Shown piece after piece: positions 32,251-44,246 of a DNA stretch of 64,000 nt; the first letter of the stretch is position 1, and every line of letters starts with the position of its first letter. The stretch is from positions 31,067-95,066 of the forward strand of contig ML769648.1 in assembly GCA_009733575.1 (NCBI GenBank), written 5' to 3'. A model generated the notes under the pieces. It made no database searches. It was not told the DNA's origin and worked only from the letters and a program-made list of their open reading frames with translations. Source of the stretch: Gymnopus androsaceus JB14. Taxonomy: Eukaryota > Basidiomycota > Agaricomycetes > Agaricales > Omphalotaceae. Made by a program: the position numbers and the translations under genes.

Positions 32251-34127
32251 CTAATTGGTCGACGTTGTGGACGTCGTCGCTGTCCCTGTCGCCGTCGGTG
32301 CTGGTGCTGGTGGTGGAGTCACGAACATCCCAGGCGGAGGAGGCGGCGGCGGCGGAATTCCTCCTGCAATCTCCTTCGGATTTCCCCTCATCGTCTCAAT
32401 CGCCTCCCAAATATTACTCGGCGCCTGTGCAGCCATCACTGCCTGCTCATGCTTGATCAAACTCTCCAAATAATCCTTGTTCTTAGCAATATGTTTTTGC
32501 TCTTCCAGGTACTGCTGTTGAGCTTCTTTGCGCTTTTGTTCGAGGTAGGTTGGGGGTGCGTTTTGTGTTGAGCGGGACTGTGATGGAAGGGCGATGAATG
32601 AGAACGTGTTCAACAGTGATTGGGAATCAAGAGTAGACTCACAGAAACACCAAAGAAGCCTCCGAAAGAGTTGCTCGTGGTTCCCTTGTTCTGTTTCCAG
32701 TTTTCGATATGTTTGAGTTTACCCTCCGCTTCCCGCTTAGCGTATTCGATCGGTATATCTTTTCCTTCGTATGCCGTCAATATAGGGCGAACATCTGGAG
32801 GCTTGTAGATGGCGATTGCTAAACGGAAATTAAAGTTTGATAAACAGCTTCTCAGAAGCGAGTCAACGACAGACATACACTCTAAGAACGGGATCATCGC
32901 AATGAGGCCATTATCCTTGGGGTCACCTTTCCATTTGGGTATGATGACGGCGTTTTCAGGATGCGTGGCGACATGCGCGGGATTGGTATCAACTACCACT
33001 ACTTTCGACAGGTCACGGTTTAGATATGATAAATCCTGGCGAAACCGGAATAGTTAGTTGGTTGTAAAAAGACACTACATAATCGTATCTTACGAACCTT
33101 GACTATCTCTCCGTTTGCGGACCGTGTGTGTTCTCGGAAGAGACGATGTTCTATGTAGAAATTATAACGGTCGAGCTGATCCAGTATTGGACTCGCAGTC
33201 TAGAAATGCAAGCCGGTTGGTTAGTCAGAAGGAACTGACTTTCGGATAACAAGTTGCCTCACGTAGGAATACTGTGTCGTGAATACCACCAACTCGTAAA
33301 ATTGTGATATATAAGCTAGGAAATAATCCGCTCCAGGTCGCTTCGCGGTCCTCCAACCGTGTTGGCGCTGTATAAGCAGAGAGTAAGATACTTCCAGGAA
33401 AGAGGCAGCCAAAAGGTAAGCTTACATCCCAGGTCGATGTTATTAGCAAGTCGTCAAGGGATATTAAAAGAGTGTAAGGTTTATGCGGGGCTTGAGGATG
33501 CTGCTGTACCCGCGGAGGCAGTAATTCGGTCGTAACTGGGTTGTTTATATACTGCATTCAAGAGTAAGAAATGAGAGCCTGGAAAGAGGAGAAAATATCG
33601 CGCACGTCAAACATATCAGAGTAACGTCTTTTTGTTCGGTCCCATCGAGTTGCTGGAGCAGTTTCTAGGGTCTAAGACAATAATTAGTCCGTGTTAACCT
33701 AGATGACATAGTTGCATACCATCTTGCTCTGCTGAAGCTCTTCCGGCTCCCATTCACGTCCCATATAAGCAACATTGAGCCCTACACCCAAAGCGAAAAC
33801 CCCCAAAGCTCCCCTTCCCCACTTTGACCGTTTTCGGTCTGCAGAGGACACACTATCTCTCGGAGATGCTCCAGTCTTTTGTCGTTCCTCTGTAGGATCT
33901 GGAGGCGAAAAATCTAGACTGGGAACATTTGAACGCGTTAAAACTGGTTGCTCTAGTTCTTTTATTTCTTGGGCTTCAGTTTCAATTGGCGCTTCGCTTT
34001 GGGACGGTGGAGGTGGCGGAGAAGGAGGTTTATTCGAACCTGGAAGCTTGGAGGATTTTTTGGCCATGCATCGCACTGGCTGAGTGACAGCACTACGAGC
34101 TACAGACCTTGAGACGGCGGAGAACAT
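32251..34127 (-). CDS. TIM50: TIM50, presequence receptor of the TIM23 translocase
   Basis: Inner mitochondrial membrane protein that takes presequences from the TOM complex and hands them to TIM23. Start ATG 34125-34127 gives an Arg-rich presequence ([20 protein letters not shown]), a Pro-rich stretch, and one membrane segment [18 protein letters not shown]. The intermembrane FCP1/NIF-like domain follows: [93 protein letters not shown] and [20 protein letters not shown]. The phosphatase DxDx(T/V) signature is degenerate (SLDDLL), as expected for the non-catalytic family. The C-terminal tail is coiled coil ([20 protein letters not shown]) followed by a poly-Pro run and Thr-rich end. About six short introns. 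No frame break needed. Confidence 0.93.
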
Positions 34128-34425
34128 GACGGAAGAGGAGAAAGTTTTCGCTTCGGGTAATTCCCGGTCCGGCTCTCGATCGTGCTACGAGCGCTAACTG
34201 AGTCTTTTCCGAGTCAGGCAAGATTGAAAGAAAATGATGTCCTTGAATTAAAGAGATTATAGTTATCGCTACTTTACAAGTACAGATGAGAGCAAGTGGT
34301 GTTACTAATTAAGGGTATACATGGTATGTAAGGCTCGGTGAGGGATAGAAAGCCATAGAAATACAGCAGCAGCAGAAATAGAGTAGTGGTATCATATACC
34401 ACATGAATCCGCATCCAGGATCGTC

Positions 34426-34881
34426 TCACAGCTCTGTCCTAGATAAACTCTTCGACACGCTAGACTTTCCTTCCAGATCCCGCGCTTCATATAACGCACT
34501 CAACGTTGTAGGATTTAGCACCATATCTGCTATCGATTGGACAGGATGATGAGGGGTCGTTGGGGTAGACAAATTTGACTCTGATGCTGTTGAAGGGGAG
34601 TCTGCGTTTACTACGCTTGAGTCGGATTCTGTAACAGGTACAGGAGCATCGGAGTCAGCAGCTTTGGCTCGATATAATGCAGTCAAATTGTTAGGGTCCA
34701 TCACGAGATTCGCGATGGAGGTAGGAGGTAGCGTGCGAGGTGTGAATGGGTCTGCTGGGACGGAGAGTGCTTCCATAACTTCAGCGTCAGGAGAGATTCT
34801 GTTCTTCTCCGAACGGGAACCCTCGCGCTTGTGCCGATGGATATAAGGAAAGCTGATTTTGTGGAGGGGATTAAAGTGCAT
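34426..34881 (-). CDS. Small protein with a duplicated SIA-LxxxxLxALY motif, function unknown
   Basis: Single exon, 151 residues, start ATG 34879-34881 (MHFNPLHKISFPYIHRHK). The N-terminus is basic. Two internal repeats are clear: TSIANLVMDPNNLTALYRAK at about residues 52-71 and QSIADMVLNPTTLSALYEAR at about 114-133, separated by a Ser/Asp/Thr-rich linker. I do not recognise a named domain. The repeats look like short amphipathic helices that could be docking motifs. Neighbour of TIM50 in head-to-tail order with about 300 bp between. Codon use and the conserved-looking repeats favour a real gene. Confidence 0.65.
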   Translation of the reverse strand: MHFNPLHKISFPYIHRHKREGSRSEKNRISPDAEVMEALSVPADPFTPRTLPPTSIANLVMDPNNLTALYRAKAADSDAPVPVTESDSSVVNADSPSTASESNLSTPTTPHHPVQSIADMVLNPTTLSALYEARDLEGKSSVSKSLSRTEL

Positions 34882-35870
34882 GGTGGTCTAGCGTTCTGCT
34901 AAGTCGATAAATGAGTGAACCGACTCTCCTAGATAACTGCACTGGACTTACCTACTATGTAGGACGACGATTAGTGTTATTCAAGAGGCTTGGACCGGGA
35001 AGTTTGGGCTTGTCGTTTGAAAGACGGGATCGAATGCTTCTAGCCCCATACCTGAGCAGCGGCTTATATAGCATTCCGAACTGTATAAACATAAACAGCT
35101 CTTGCCGACTACCGCAGTACCGAGCAGAAAAAGTTGTCAAGGGCTGTGCGCTAGTAGCCGGAAGGACGCGGAAAAACCAACGTCAAGCTCAGTCTACCTG
35201 TAGTTTTTCGTCAGACGGATTATAATCCTTGTATGAGGCTGATCCTTACATCAAGGGAGAACCAGCCCAGGCGTAGAGAGAAGGATGTTGATATGGGCTG
35301 GTGGTGGGCGGTGGCGCCTTCCGGAAAACGGAAGCGCCCCGGAATTTGCGCGGCAGCTGTATTGACATTGTGTGGGGAAAGCTCTGCATGGATGTACGGT
35401 TAGGCGCAGGGGGTACCAGACCGATATGACATCCTCCTTGCGGTTGCGCGGTAATGAGGCGCTACTACCTCGTCGAGCTCCATAAAAGAGAACCTTCTCG
35501 GAAGAGGGAGATATCCGAGAGAGGGACTTGTAGAGATTCGAGACTTGTTCGAGACCAAAGCGACGGAGTAATATCGGAACACGATGGTCGTCCGGAAAGG
35601 TCCGCACAACACCCCAAAAGAACCAAAACTTCTCTGCAAGCAAATGGATCCTATTTATTCCTTCTTCAGAGCTTGAACGTCGGTGCGCGGGAGATTGAAA
35701 TGTAGCTTCTTCCTTGGAGTAAACGGTTTAAATGTTAACAACGGTCACGAAAAAGCTACACACCTGATTTTTATTCAATCCATCCCGACTTGAATTTAGA
35801 TAGGGTGCATTTTGTCCGTATTTTCGAGCCTTGACGGCCTTGCCACCTCGCGTAGGAGTAGGATCCCGGG
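34882..35870. other. Intergenic, nothing recognised
   Basis: Almost 1 kb. An open minus-strand frame at 35251-35643 has no recognisable pattern and is Arg/Pro-rich in a way common for chance frames. No RNA gene seen. Confidence 0.4.
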
Positions 35871-36145
35871 TTACGTTGTTTGTCCTTCAGCAATCGTGTA
35901 AGACTCGAGTCCATGCCTTGCAAACTGATCCTTGAACGTTTTGATTTCCTTCTCGTTACATTTCTCGCCCCCTGGGATCTCTGCTAAGGTGAAAGGGGTG
36001 ACCTCTTGTACGACGTGAACATCAGATCTCTCCACCTGAAGTAGGAAGTGCTTGAATCTTGATGGTGATGTAGATAGAAAGCTTCCTTGTGACTCACAGC
36101 AGAGGCTAGACCAAGGGCTGCGATAGACAAGTAATTGAACCGCAT
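35871..36145 (-). CDS. Small secreted protein, unknown
   Basis: Start ATG 36143-36145 encodes MRFNYLSIAALGLASA, a short signal peptide ending in the AxA-type context. A GT-AG intron (about 36095-36044, GTGAGT at the donor and CTTCAG at the acceptor) joins VERSDVHVVQEVTPFTLAEI, then PGGEKCNEKEIKTFKDQFAR and HGLESYTIAEGQTT with stop at 35871-35873. The mature protein is about 57 residues with only one Cys, so it is not a cysteine-rich effector or hydrophobin. I do not know its function. The intron position right after the signal peptide and the strong splice sites support a real gene. Confidence 0.62.
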
Positions 36146-37732
36146 GACGATTTAAGAAGCTGCTTTGCATGGGTGAAGACGACGTGCAAGGAAATGAGAC
36201 CTAGAACCGAGAAAAATCGAGAGGACGTGGGAGGTTGCGGTGCATGAACCGCAACTGTATAAGAGTCTAGTCTATTTAATGAGACACGGAACTCACCTAA
36301 TACGAATAAAATCGAGAGGAAGTGAGGGACTCGACTAGTAAAAAGCGACATGGACTCGACCAGCAAGCTAGAGAAAACCGGTCGTGGTACATACTCCCAC
36401 CATAATGCAAACGCGAAGGAACACGGAGGTTGATTGTATTCTTTTAATTCGCTTTTTATTAGAATTAGCTGCACTTCAGGCTCAATCCCGGATTCATGTC
36501 TGCTATGTCCTGTGATTAATATATGTGGCTCTAGATCTTCAGACTGGCATAACCCAAAAATATCTATCGATATACGTCAATCGGGAGAGGAATTCGTATG
36601 AGGAAACAGGAAGGCGATAGAGCCTTATTTGATGTCCGCTAGCGCACTTGCATGTCCTAACAGAAGGATTGAAATTTGTGAAGCAAGGAACATCAGTTGG
36701 TATGGACCGTTCGATTTATTTTAGGCGCGTTCAGCAATTTTCTGGACCTCACTCGGCACTCAAAGAAATGACTTTTAAGGTAGATAGATTTCGCATAGAT
36801 ATCGCGTTTCGACGCAATTACGCGTTTGCACCTCTCAGTGACTTGAAGTAGTGCAATTTAGAGAGATTAGGAGATTGCAAGCGTTGTAGTGTCGTCGAGG
36901 AGCATGTGATTCGGCACCGAGAGGAGTAAATTTCGCGTTCAGTTGATAGTCATAGCAGCATTTTGCGCAGTAGTGAGAGTTATGTCGCGAGCAAGTTTGA
37001 TAGCAGTGCATTCGGATACGCGCAGCGCTGACAAATAATATGATCCTCCGCTTTTCTCTTCTTGTCGTCCTTTCAAGGATCTCGTTTTAATTCATACACT
37101 GTTCCGTAATCTCCTTAGGGCACTCCGATTCCTCAATGAAAAATCAATTCCTCCCAAGCACATCGAATTATTGAACGATTTCTAAAACGGTCATCAGAGC
37201 TCGTTTGACGTTCATACGTTGGGAGTCGTATGCACAAAAACCGCAGAAAGATAATAAAAGACACTTGTATGGATTTATGGATTGCGATACGTCTTTAACT
37301 CTTGTGAATCAGTGCCCGCCGTATAGATTCTCAGCTTGTTCATTTTGATCATTCAATCCAAGCAAATATCTTCAACTTTGAATTGGGCTTCATTTTCCAC
37401 GAATGACAGCTGCCTCAGTGATGTGTTTCTTCCAGCCTTTTAAACGCGCGCAGCTCAAGGTCAACGACGATCAAACTATGCTGCGTGACACAGGTTGCTC
37501 AATTGAATACACTATCGTGCACATTTCAGGGCTATCGTTCTGCGGCGCGTATGCCCAGTGTATTCTCTGGAGCCTGTGTGTCGCTATAGGATCGACGTGC
37601 ATTAATGTTCTCTACTTCGTCCGCAGCTCTTTCGTTGTACTGAGAATAACTATTTAAGATGCTAGACAAGCTCGAGGCTTAAGTATCAGTTTCATCTTCG
37701 TTCTCTTTTTCTTCTTATCATCTTTTCAAGCC
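36146..37732. other. Intergenic, nothing recognised
   Basis: 1.6 kb between divergent genes. A TATTTAAG box at about 37650 lies some 80 bp before the hydrolase start. No other supported feature. Confidence 0.4.
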
Positions 37733-39898
37733 ATGTTCTCCCAAACCCATTTCTCTCTGCGATCCATCGCACAGATTCTTTCTCTAGCCGGGCTAGTTTC
37801 TTCTATCCCTGTTCACGGCCGTCAGTGGAACGAAAGATCAGATTCAGGAGATCCAATGGCTCAACTGTTCCGAATTCGTCCCATCTCCTCTCCTCCAAAT
37901 ACCGGGTGTAACTTTACCAAACCCTTTGCCCGCCACACTTCAATGCGGTAGTCTTGTTGTACCGATGGATTACTCCCAGAGTATCAGTCCATCTAACAAC
38001 ATTACTATCAACTTTGCCATGCGCAGGCCTCAAAATCCACAAGGACTCATAAACTAGTGAGTCACTAATACTACTACTAATTTGCATATGCGGTCTAATA
38101 TAATCTGAAATGCTTAGCTCCCCTGGTGGACCTGGAGGAGAAGCCAATTCCTTTGCGTGGGCTTTTGCATTGAATATTTCAGCCGAGGCGTTCGGTTTCA
38201 CTGGCTTGGAAGATTTTGATTTCGTGGGTAAGTACAACATCTAGTTCAACGCAAAAGTATCGTTTATAAACTTGCCATCCATTAGCCATCGACGTTCGAG
38301 GAACAGAGTTCTCTAATCCCGTGAACTGTACCTCCAGCGAGCTCATCCCGTCTTTCATGTAAGCTCTTAATGATGACTATAGAGTTCGCTTGTCGCTGAT
38401 TCAAGAACACATTCCAGTGCGTCTAGTATGGCTCAGTTCGATGAGATTCAGAATATCACAGCATCGATATACAATTCATGCGAATCTCAGAGTACCCCTC
38501 CGGGCATTCTTAACTTCCTAAGGAGCGAAGATCTTGCCAATGACTGGGATAGCGTCCGCGCTGCGTTGGGATATAACCAAACCCATCTTCTTGGTCTCTC
38601 CTAGTGAGTTGGTTTGTTCGATATCCAGTCTCAATAACATTATAATCATTGATAAAGCGGTACCTTGACTGGAGCTATCTACGCGCAAATGTTTCCCGAA
38701 CGCGTCGGACGATTCGTGCTGGACGGAGTGGCCTCTACGAATATCGTTCGTTCGCTCGCTCGCTGTTTTCTCTTCTTTTACTAATATCTCAAACAGTCAC
38801 TAGACACTTTTGTTGTCAATCAAGTCAAAGATTCCAACAGGCTGCTACAAAGAGCAGACGCGTTTTGCTTGAACGACACGACTTGTCCCTTCAACTCACT
38901 GGGCGAAGGCGCCGTTCCAGAGGTAGTTTTCGTATAGTTATGGGTTTCACAACTGCAATACTGATGTCCACCTGTTAACAGGCGTTTCAAGCCGTTATCG
39001 CTAACGCTACAGCCGGAGCTTTCCTCCCAAATGTTAGTGCAGATGACATTCGAGCAATGACGGCTCTTTTCTTCTTCGCGGGCTCCCCCAATTTCACTGC
39101 TTTCAACCTCGCTCTCGCTGGCGCTACACAGGGAGATGCAAGTGGATTCACTTATAACGGCGCATTTGCTGCTGAATATTCTCCTGGGCTCATCGCCATC
39201 CTTCCGCTGTTCTGTTCGGATGCTCGTGAGTTGTCTTGATTCCGAAGTATCTAAAATTAAACTGATATGCTGTATAGTCATACCAGACACGTCGTTTAGC
39301 GCATTCAACATGTCTGTGGCCGATGTTGCGATGATTGATACATTCGACATGCGCTTCTCCCAAATTCTTACATTGGCGGTAAGTTCTGTTCTGTGAAACT
39401 CCGAATCTCTTTTACTGACAAGGTGCCTTTTTAGGCCATTTGCGGTGCTTGGCCGATCCATGGAGATGTGAATGGACCTCATCCCTTCGAGTCTCAAGTC
39501 TTGCTCGTCACGTCCGATTTTGACCTCAAGTAAGACACATGTATTCGATGTAATCATACATGTACTAACCACTCTGTAGCACCCCCACGGAGAACGTTGT
39601 CAATCAGCTAGGAGACTCTCCAACGCTGTAGTAGTTCGACGCACGGTGACGACCACGGAAGCTACTATGGTAAGCATACACGACAATGATTTCTCCGCTT
39701 TAAACTAACTTGATCACAAAAGTCCCTGGGCCAGTACGCGACACAGAAATAACGTACCTTACCACTGGAATGCTGCCAAGTGCTACTAATCAGACCTTGT
39801 TATCGGTGTTCACTCCCGGTCAGAGCATTCCTGACCCAGAAGATCCTTACTGTGTTCCGGTAGGGCCGATTGCTGGTGATGGATTGTCTTTTGACTAG
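37733..39898 (+). CDS. Secreted alpha/beta hydrolase, peptidase S33 / TAP-like
   Basis: Likely extracellular tripeptidyl-aminopeptidase-like hydrolase. Start ATG 37733; MFSQTHFSLRSIAQILSLAG then LVSSIPVHG is a signal peptide. Family landmarks in spliced order: INYSPGGPGGEANSFA (oxyanion loop), DFVAIDVRGTEFSNPVNC, LANDWDSVRAALGYNQTHLL, nucleophile elbow GLSYGT across an intron at about 38605-38657, then GAIYAQMFPERVGRFVLDG, DAFCLNDTTCPFNSLGEGAV, AICGAWPIHGDV, and LLVTSDFDLNTP with the expected acidic residue. The C-terminal TAP-like domain ends GPIAGDGLSFD. The catalytic His motif HGDDHGSYYG is present near 39641-39668, but one frame off the preceding SPTL, where TAG TAG follows. A single indel near 39630 would explain it. 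About nine introns. Substrate unknown. Confidence 0.85.
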
Positions 39899-40408
39899 AA
39901 TGTTTGAACGTGCCAAAGCTAGTTAGTACCACAGCTAAGCATCCGTATCCTCCTGATCTATGTTTCAACTCGAACCCACGTATCTTGTTACGCGTATCAT
40001 GTTAGTATATTCCTAATTTGCAGTCATTCGTTTAAACTATCTATCTTTTTGGTGTCGTACCTTTATTTATTTACCTTCTAGTTATATGTATTCAGAATCA
40101 AAAGGTCTTTGATTCCATTCCAAAGATATCGACGACGATACAGACAGTAGATCTCTTTCAATCGACAGCCCCTTAACACTCAAGTTATCACTGAACCTTA
40201 CTAGGAATCTCGCAAAGAAAAAAACTCGGTTGAAATTCATCTTGGATAAAAAAAATATTCAAAGCGACTATACTAACCCTATAATATACATAACCATGGC
40301 TAGATGAGGACTAAATCTGCCGCGAAAGCGAAGTGGGCAGGTGGCTATAAGCTGACTCGGAATCCACTGCATTCTCAGGAGCTGTTCTCGCTCGAGGCTC
40401 CGTCAATT
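39899..40408. other. Intergenic between convergent genes
   Basis: About 500 bp; nothing recognised. Confidence 0.4.
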
Positions 40409-41946
40409 TTAGAACTGTCTCCCTGGCATCCTCCTACCAATCTCTTCCAGCATCTCGAAAACGCGATCCTGTACTAGTTCAATGCGGCGCGGTCCCATTT
40501 TTTCTTTTGAGAACCCTTCCAGGAGTGCGACGAGCCTCTGGGGGTTGAAATAGAGCGTGGCAGAGGAAGTAGTACCAATACGCCTTCTTGTTTGTCCGTA
40601 CCAAAACCAATTTCCACTCAATGACATTCGGGTTCTCGATATCATCCATCAGGCTACAGACATCTGGGATCCAGAAGCGGATAATTTGACCTAGAGTTAC
40701 CGTCATGGAAGACAATCTTGCTCCATTTTGGGCCACCTTTAGGACGAAATATTAGGATTGGAACAGATACATTGCGACGGGGTTAGACAATTGCCAAATA
40801 AAGTCACAGAGGTAAGGGTAGGACATATGGAGCAGAGTTTGGCTACCATCGAGTGACTTTCGCGAAGGGATATGACTGGGGGGCCAAGCCCTGGCGCCGG
40901 GACCCAGTGGACTATTAGACCTTCCAATCGGCGAAAGGAGGACAAAAGGGCCTTGAAATCTTCAAAACATGCACTCAATAGTGTATGGTCTCTGCAATAG
41001 ATTGAGTGAGCCATTTTTTGTAAGAGGATGAGATGAAGAAAAGGGCTCACTCTACTCGTGATATATCTGTCACAAGTGAGTACCAAACGTTGTATGTTTG
41101 GAAGCTTCGTTGCAAGGCTATTCATCAGCGTCTCCGAGAATTTGTGTGCAGATAAATTGATTCCTTTCATTGTCCCGCCTGCGTGATGTTGAATGTGCTC
41201 TAAAGCATCGACGACACTTTTCTCGTCAACCCCCAAGGTCTCCGGATATAAGCACTCCGCAGACCGAAATGGGCACGGTTTCTGGATTATGTACGGCGCC
41301 AGCGCAATATTCCCCGAAAAATAGTCAAGGACAGAGAAGTCACCAATGAATTTCCGTGTCGTTAGATCTGCGGATGGTCTCATATCGAGAAGCAAATTTA
41401 TTAGTCTTGGGTGAATGCTTCTGCAGGAACTCCATCAACTCTGATGTTACTTGATCCCCCTCGACACCTCTAATGCTCATGAATCCGAATTTAGATAGAA
41501 AGGGAAAGTGGCATTTCCGGAGGAGGACAGAGTAGGCATCTGCAGAAGCAAACCGAATGCACAGATAACGTAGGCGAGACAATCGAGGTAGCACCCCTGC
41601 TCACAACTCGATAAAATGCAGGCAGAAGTCTGGAGTGACTAAAAGTCGAGATGGTGAGCGAATTATACAGAATACAAATGCTAGGTGCTCACTTAAATGA
41701 TATATCTAGAAGTTTGACTGAGGCAGCTGCGATGTCATTTTCGAGAAGAGTTTGACAACATTGAATAAATAGATGCGGCTTTTCAAAGCAAAGATCGCGG
41801 TACAAAATCGGAAGGGAGAAGTGGAAAATAAACTTCGAGACACGGCAGAGATTTGCAAGAGTTGAACGTGGGCAGAGCGAGATAATCTCGTCCAGTAGTT
41901 CAGAAGGAAGTGTCTGAAGAATGCTGTTACAGCGCTGTGTGGCCAT
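40409..41946 (-). CDS. F-box protein
   Basis: Start chosen at ATG 41944-41946 (MATQRCNSILQTLPSELLDE), directly before the F-box, which continues IISLCPRSTLANLCRVSKFI and FHFSLPILYRDL. Upstream in-frame ATGs exist up to 42111 but precede a low-quality stretch. The remaining exons show leucine-rich pattern pieces: MLPRLSRLRYLCIRFASADA, KLPNIQRLVLTCDRYIT, LCSICPTLTSVTLFGNC, and a C-terminal end MLEEIGRRMPGRQF with stop at 40409. Introns around 41600-41690, 41340-41395 and 40736. Expected role: Skp1-binding adaptor in an SCF ubiquitin ligase, with the LRR-like part choosing the target. Exon joints in the 3' half are uncertain and one frame change there may be an indel. Confidence 0.75.
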
Positions 41947-42952
41947 TGCTCCTAGCTTGCAAGGTCGTGGTTGAAGATAGAATGATGATAATAAATAATA
42001 TCTCGAGAACAATGCGGGGAACCGTGAGTATGTTATCATGTGATTATGAAGAGCGCTTTTTTGCTTTTTCTGACCATGATTTGAATGATTTGATGACGCC
42101 TGATTACACAACGTCTTCTGTGGTCAAAAAACGGAGTTTTTGCTGCTAATATACGTTTTTCAAAAAAAGTACCAACAACATGGATTCAAACTGCTGTCTG
42201 AGTCTATTGGATATATAGACTGATCGTATTATATGTAAGTCGCGCTGGGTAAACGAGGTATTCGCCAATATGTCCCATTCTTCATTCTTCGAACTTCTGC
42301 CATTTTTGCTGCAGTGGCCTTCGGTAATCTAGATCATTTCTGAATCAATTAAATTTCGGGTTCGATTTTATTGTTTAAAATTGATTGGAACCTAACCGTG
42401 GACGCAGAGGTTATATAGCCTCTCAAGCACTCCTCGAGCACTCCACTCCTCGAGCACTCCTATGACTCTCCGCCACCACAATTATACCTACTGGCATCAC
42501 ACAAGTACCTCAGGCAGTAAGGTGCAGCATGCACAAAATTGATGTTTCGAAAGGCATGTTTCAAAAGAAAAATGCACCAGTAGTGAACGTACATCAGTCC
42601 CTTGCACAGGACCAAATCGGCGTATCGTGTCTCAGACTTTCAAATGGGAAAGATGGCCAAAAAAGGAAGTCAACTGATACGCGATCTAGATTTTAGGAGG
42701 ACTAAATAAAATCCGAGTTCCTGCCGAGATCAAGCCAAGATATAGTTGGGCGTTCCGAAAGGAAAGAAGAAAATGAATAATCACAGTCAGCGTATTTCTG
42801 TGCAAGAACTTCAGTGAACCGTGGAACCCGCAGGACGTGTCTGAGAACTTGAATGGAGATTCATATCGAGGTTCTCAAAGAATTATCGGAGATCGTTACC
42901 TAAAACTCCAGGTACCAGTCCACTACTATATCCATATCCAGACCTTCCCTTA

Positions 42953-43080
42953 CAGCCAATTAGGAATTTGTAGCATCGTTTCCGAAAAACGCTCGTTAGT
43001 GATTTTGTTTATCAGTAAATACTAATAGAAACAGTGAGCAGCGTTTTTCGAAAATTATGCTACAAATTCCTAATTAGCTG
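42953..43080. mobile_element. 128-bp hairpin MITE with TA flanks (Tc1/mariner-like?)
   Basis: Near-complete palindrome. The left arm starts CAGCCAATTAGGAATTTGTA and the reverse complement of the right arm starts CAGCTAATTAGGAATTTGTA; both arms continue with GCAT, then a CGAAAAACGCT block and a TTTATC/ACTGAT region, so arms of about 60 bp meet in the middle. TA dinucleotides at 42951-42952 and 43081-43082 fit a TA target duplication. No coding capacity. The transcript would fold into a long hairpin. Confidence 0.82.
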
Positions 43081-43208
43081 TATGGTAAGTACTGCCTATA
43101 CTGGAATCGGGCGCGAAGGTGACATGAAACCGTCGGGGACACTGATTTTTTCACATGGATTTTTTCTTTGATCCGCGATTCCGCGTCATTCCACCGACTG
43201 ATAGGGTG

Positions 43209-43214
43209 TATAAA
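43209..43214 (+). promoter_or_regulatory. TATA box of the glycopeptide gene
   Basis: TATAAA in GGGTGTATAAAGAGAGG, about 115 bp upstream of the start codon at 43329. Confidence 0.5.
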
Positions 43215-43328
43215 GAGAGGAATGAATGCACGAATGTTCTGTGTTCGCCGGTCGTCCCCAAGTCTCGCCCCTCACTTCCTAGCAGTCGTTGACGACTCTT
43301 CAATCTCCCTTATTCGGATTCTACAACC

Positions 43329-44246
43329 ATGTTCGCCTTCAACAAAGTATTTACTGTCATTGCTCTGTTTGCTTGGTCTGCGTTGGCCGCTCCTATCAGA
43401 ATTCGCAGTGAAAGTCACACCGTCTCATTTGTGAACAACTGTGGTTCAGGAACAGTTGGTATACAGTCATTCTTTAGTATCCATGTGCTGACAAGGACTT
43501 CAGCCTCAACTGGTTCAGGGCGGAGTCATTTTGTCCTCTGGAGAGCTATACGTCGAACGGACCCTTCGAAGCTGCTATCGCGTGAGTGGCTCTTTTAAAA
43601 GCAGACTCAGACAGTCTAAAACTCAAGGACTTCATCCAGTTATCTCCAAAACGGTCAATTGCAGTACTTAGTCTTCATGCATCTCCCTTACATTTAATTC
43701 AGGTCCATGTCTTCTTAACGGGGAGGAATGTACTACGGTCAGTACTCATTATTTTTTTGGGGGCGTATCATTATGTTCAACAAGAATTTCAGGTGGAGGT
43801 CAATAACTTAATTTTTTCTGGCTGTATCAAGTGATTCAACGAGAGCTGAATTAGATTACTCTGGTCAACCCAACGGCTCCTGGGGCAGGTTCGAGCGTCG
43901 ACGTCACGCTTATTGCCCCGCACACATTCAACGTTGGTGCCGGCTTCAGGTAAAGATTAATTTTCTAGCGCCTATAAACCGCTTGCTTGACCTTTTTGGC
44001 AGTTACTCTGACTCATCTTGTGGAGGCCAAACCTGTTTGTAACTCCTTTATCTTCGCTGGTATCTAACTGACTAGTTCTTATGACTAGGTGCGGGGGAAG
44101 GGTGCACGGAAGCCTTCTATGGCCCTACGGATTACTCTGCACAGACTCAATGCGAAACAGACAATGTAAATTTTTTCAATCCATCTTTGAATTGGGAAAG
44201 CTAAATAACATCTTCCAAGGTCGGCGTTACGGTTACATTTTGTTGA
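43329..44246 (+). CDS. Secreted 'glycopeptide'-like small protein
   Basis: Start ATG 43329: MFAFNKVFTVIALFAWSALA is a signal peptide. Mature pieces in spliced order: HTVSFVNNCGSGT; PQLVQGGVILSSGE and YTSNGPFEAAIA; CLLNGEECTT; ITLVNPTAPGAGSSVDVTLI and APHTFNVGAGFS; YSDSSCGGQTC; GAGEGCTEAFYGPTDYSAQT and QCETDN; VGVTVTFC with stop 44244-44246. This Cys-spaced pattern matches a basidiomycete family commonly annotated as glycopeptide, secreted and of unknown function, related in fold class to small beta-sandwich proteins. Six introns of about 45-150 bp. Between SSGE and YTSNG the frame shifts by one base near 43546, probably an indel. Thaumatin-like was considered but the cysteine pattern is too short. 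Confidence 0.78.

Larger units (their letters stand above)
41947..43328. other. Intergenic with a hairpin element and TATA box
   Basis: Between the divergent F-box and glycopeptide genes. It holds the inverted repeat at 42953-43080 and a TATAAA at 43209-43214, about 115 bp before the glycopeptide start. No gene recognised. Confidence 0.5.

Noticed and set aside
38820..39572. 250-codon minus-strand ORF across the hydrolase
   Set aside because: No family pattern; it covers well-supported plus-strand exons.
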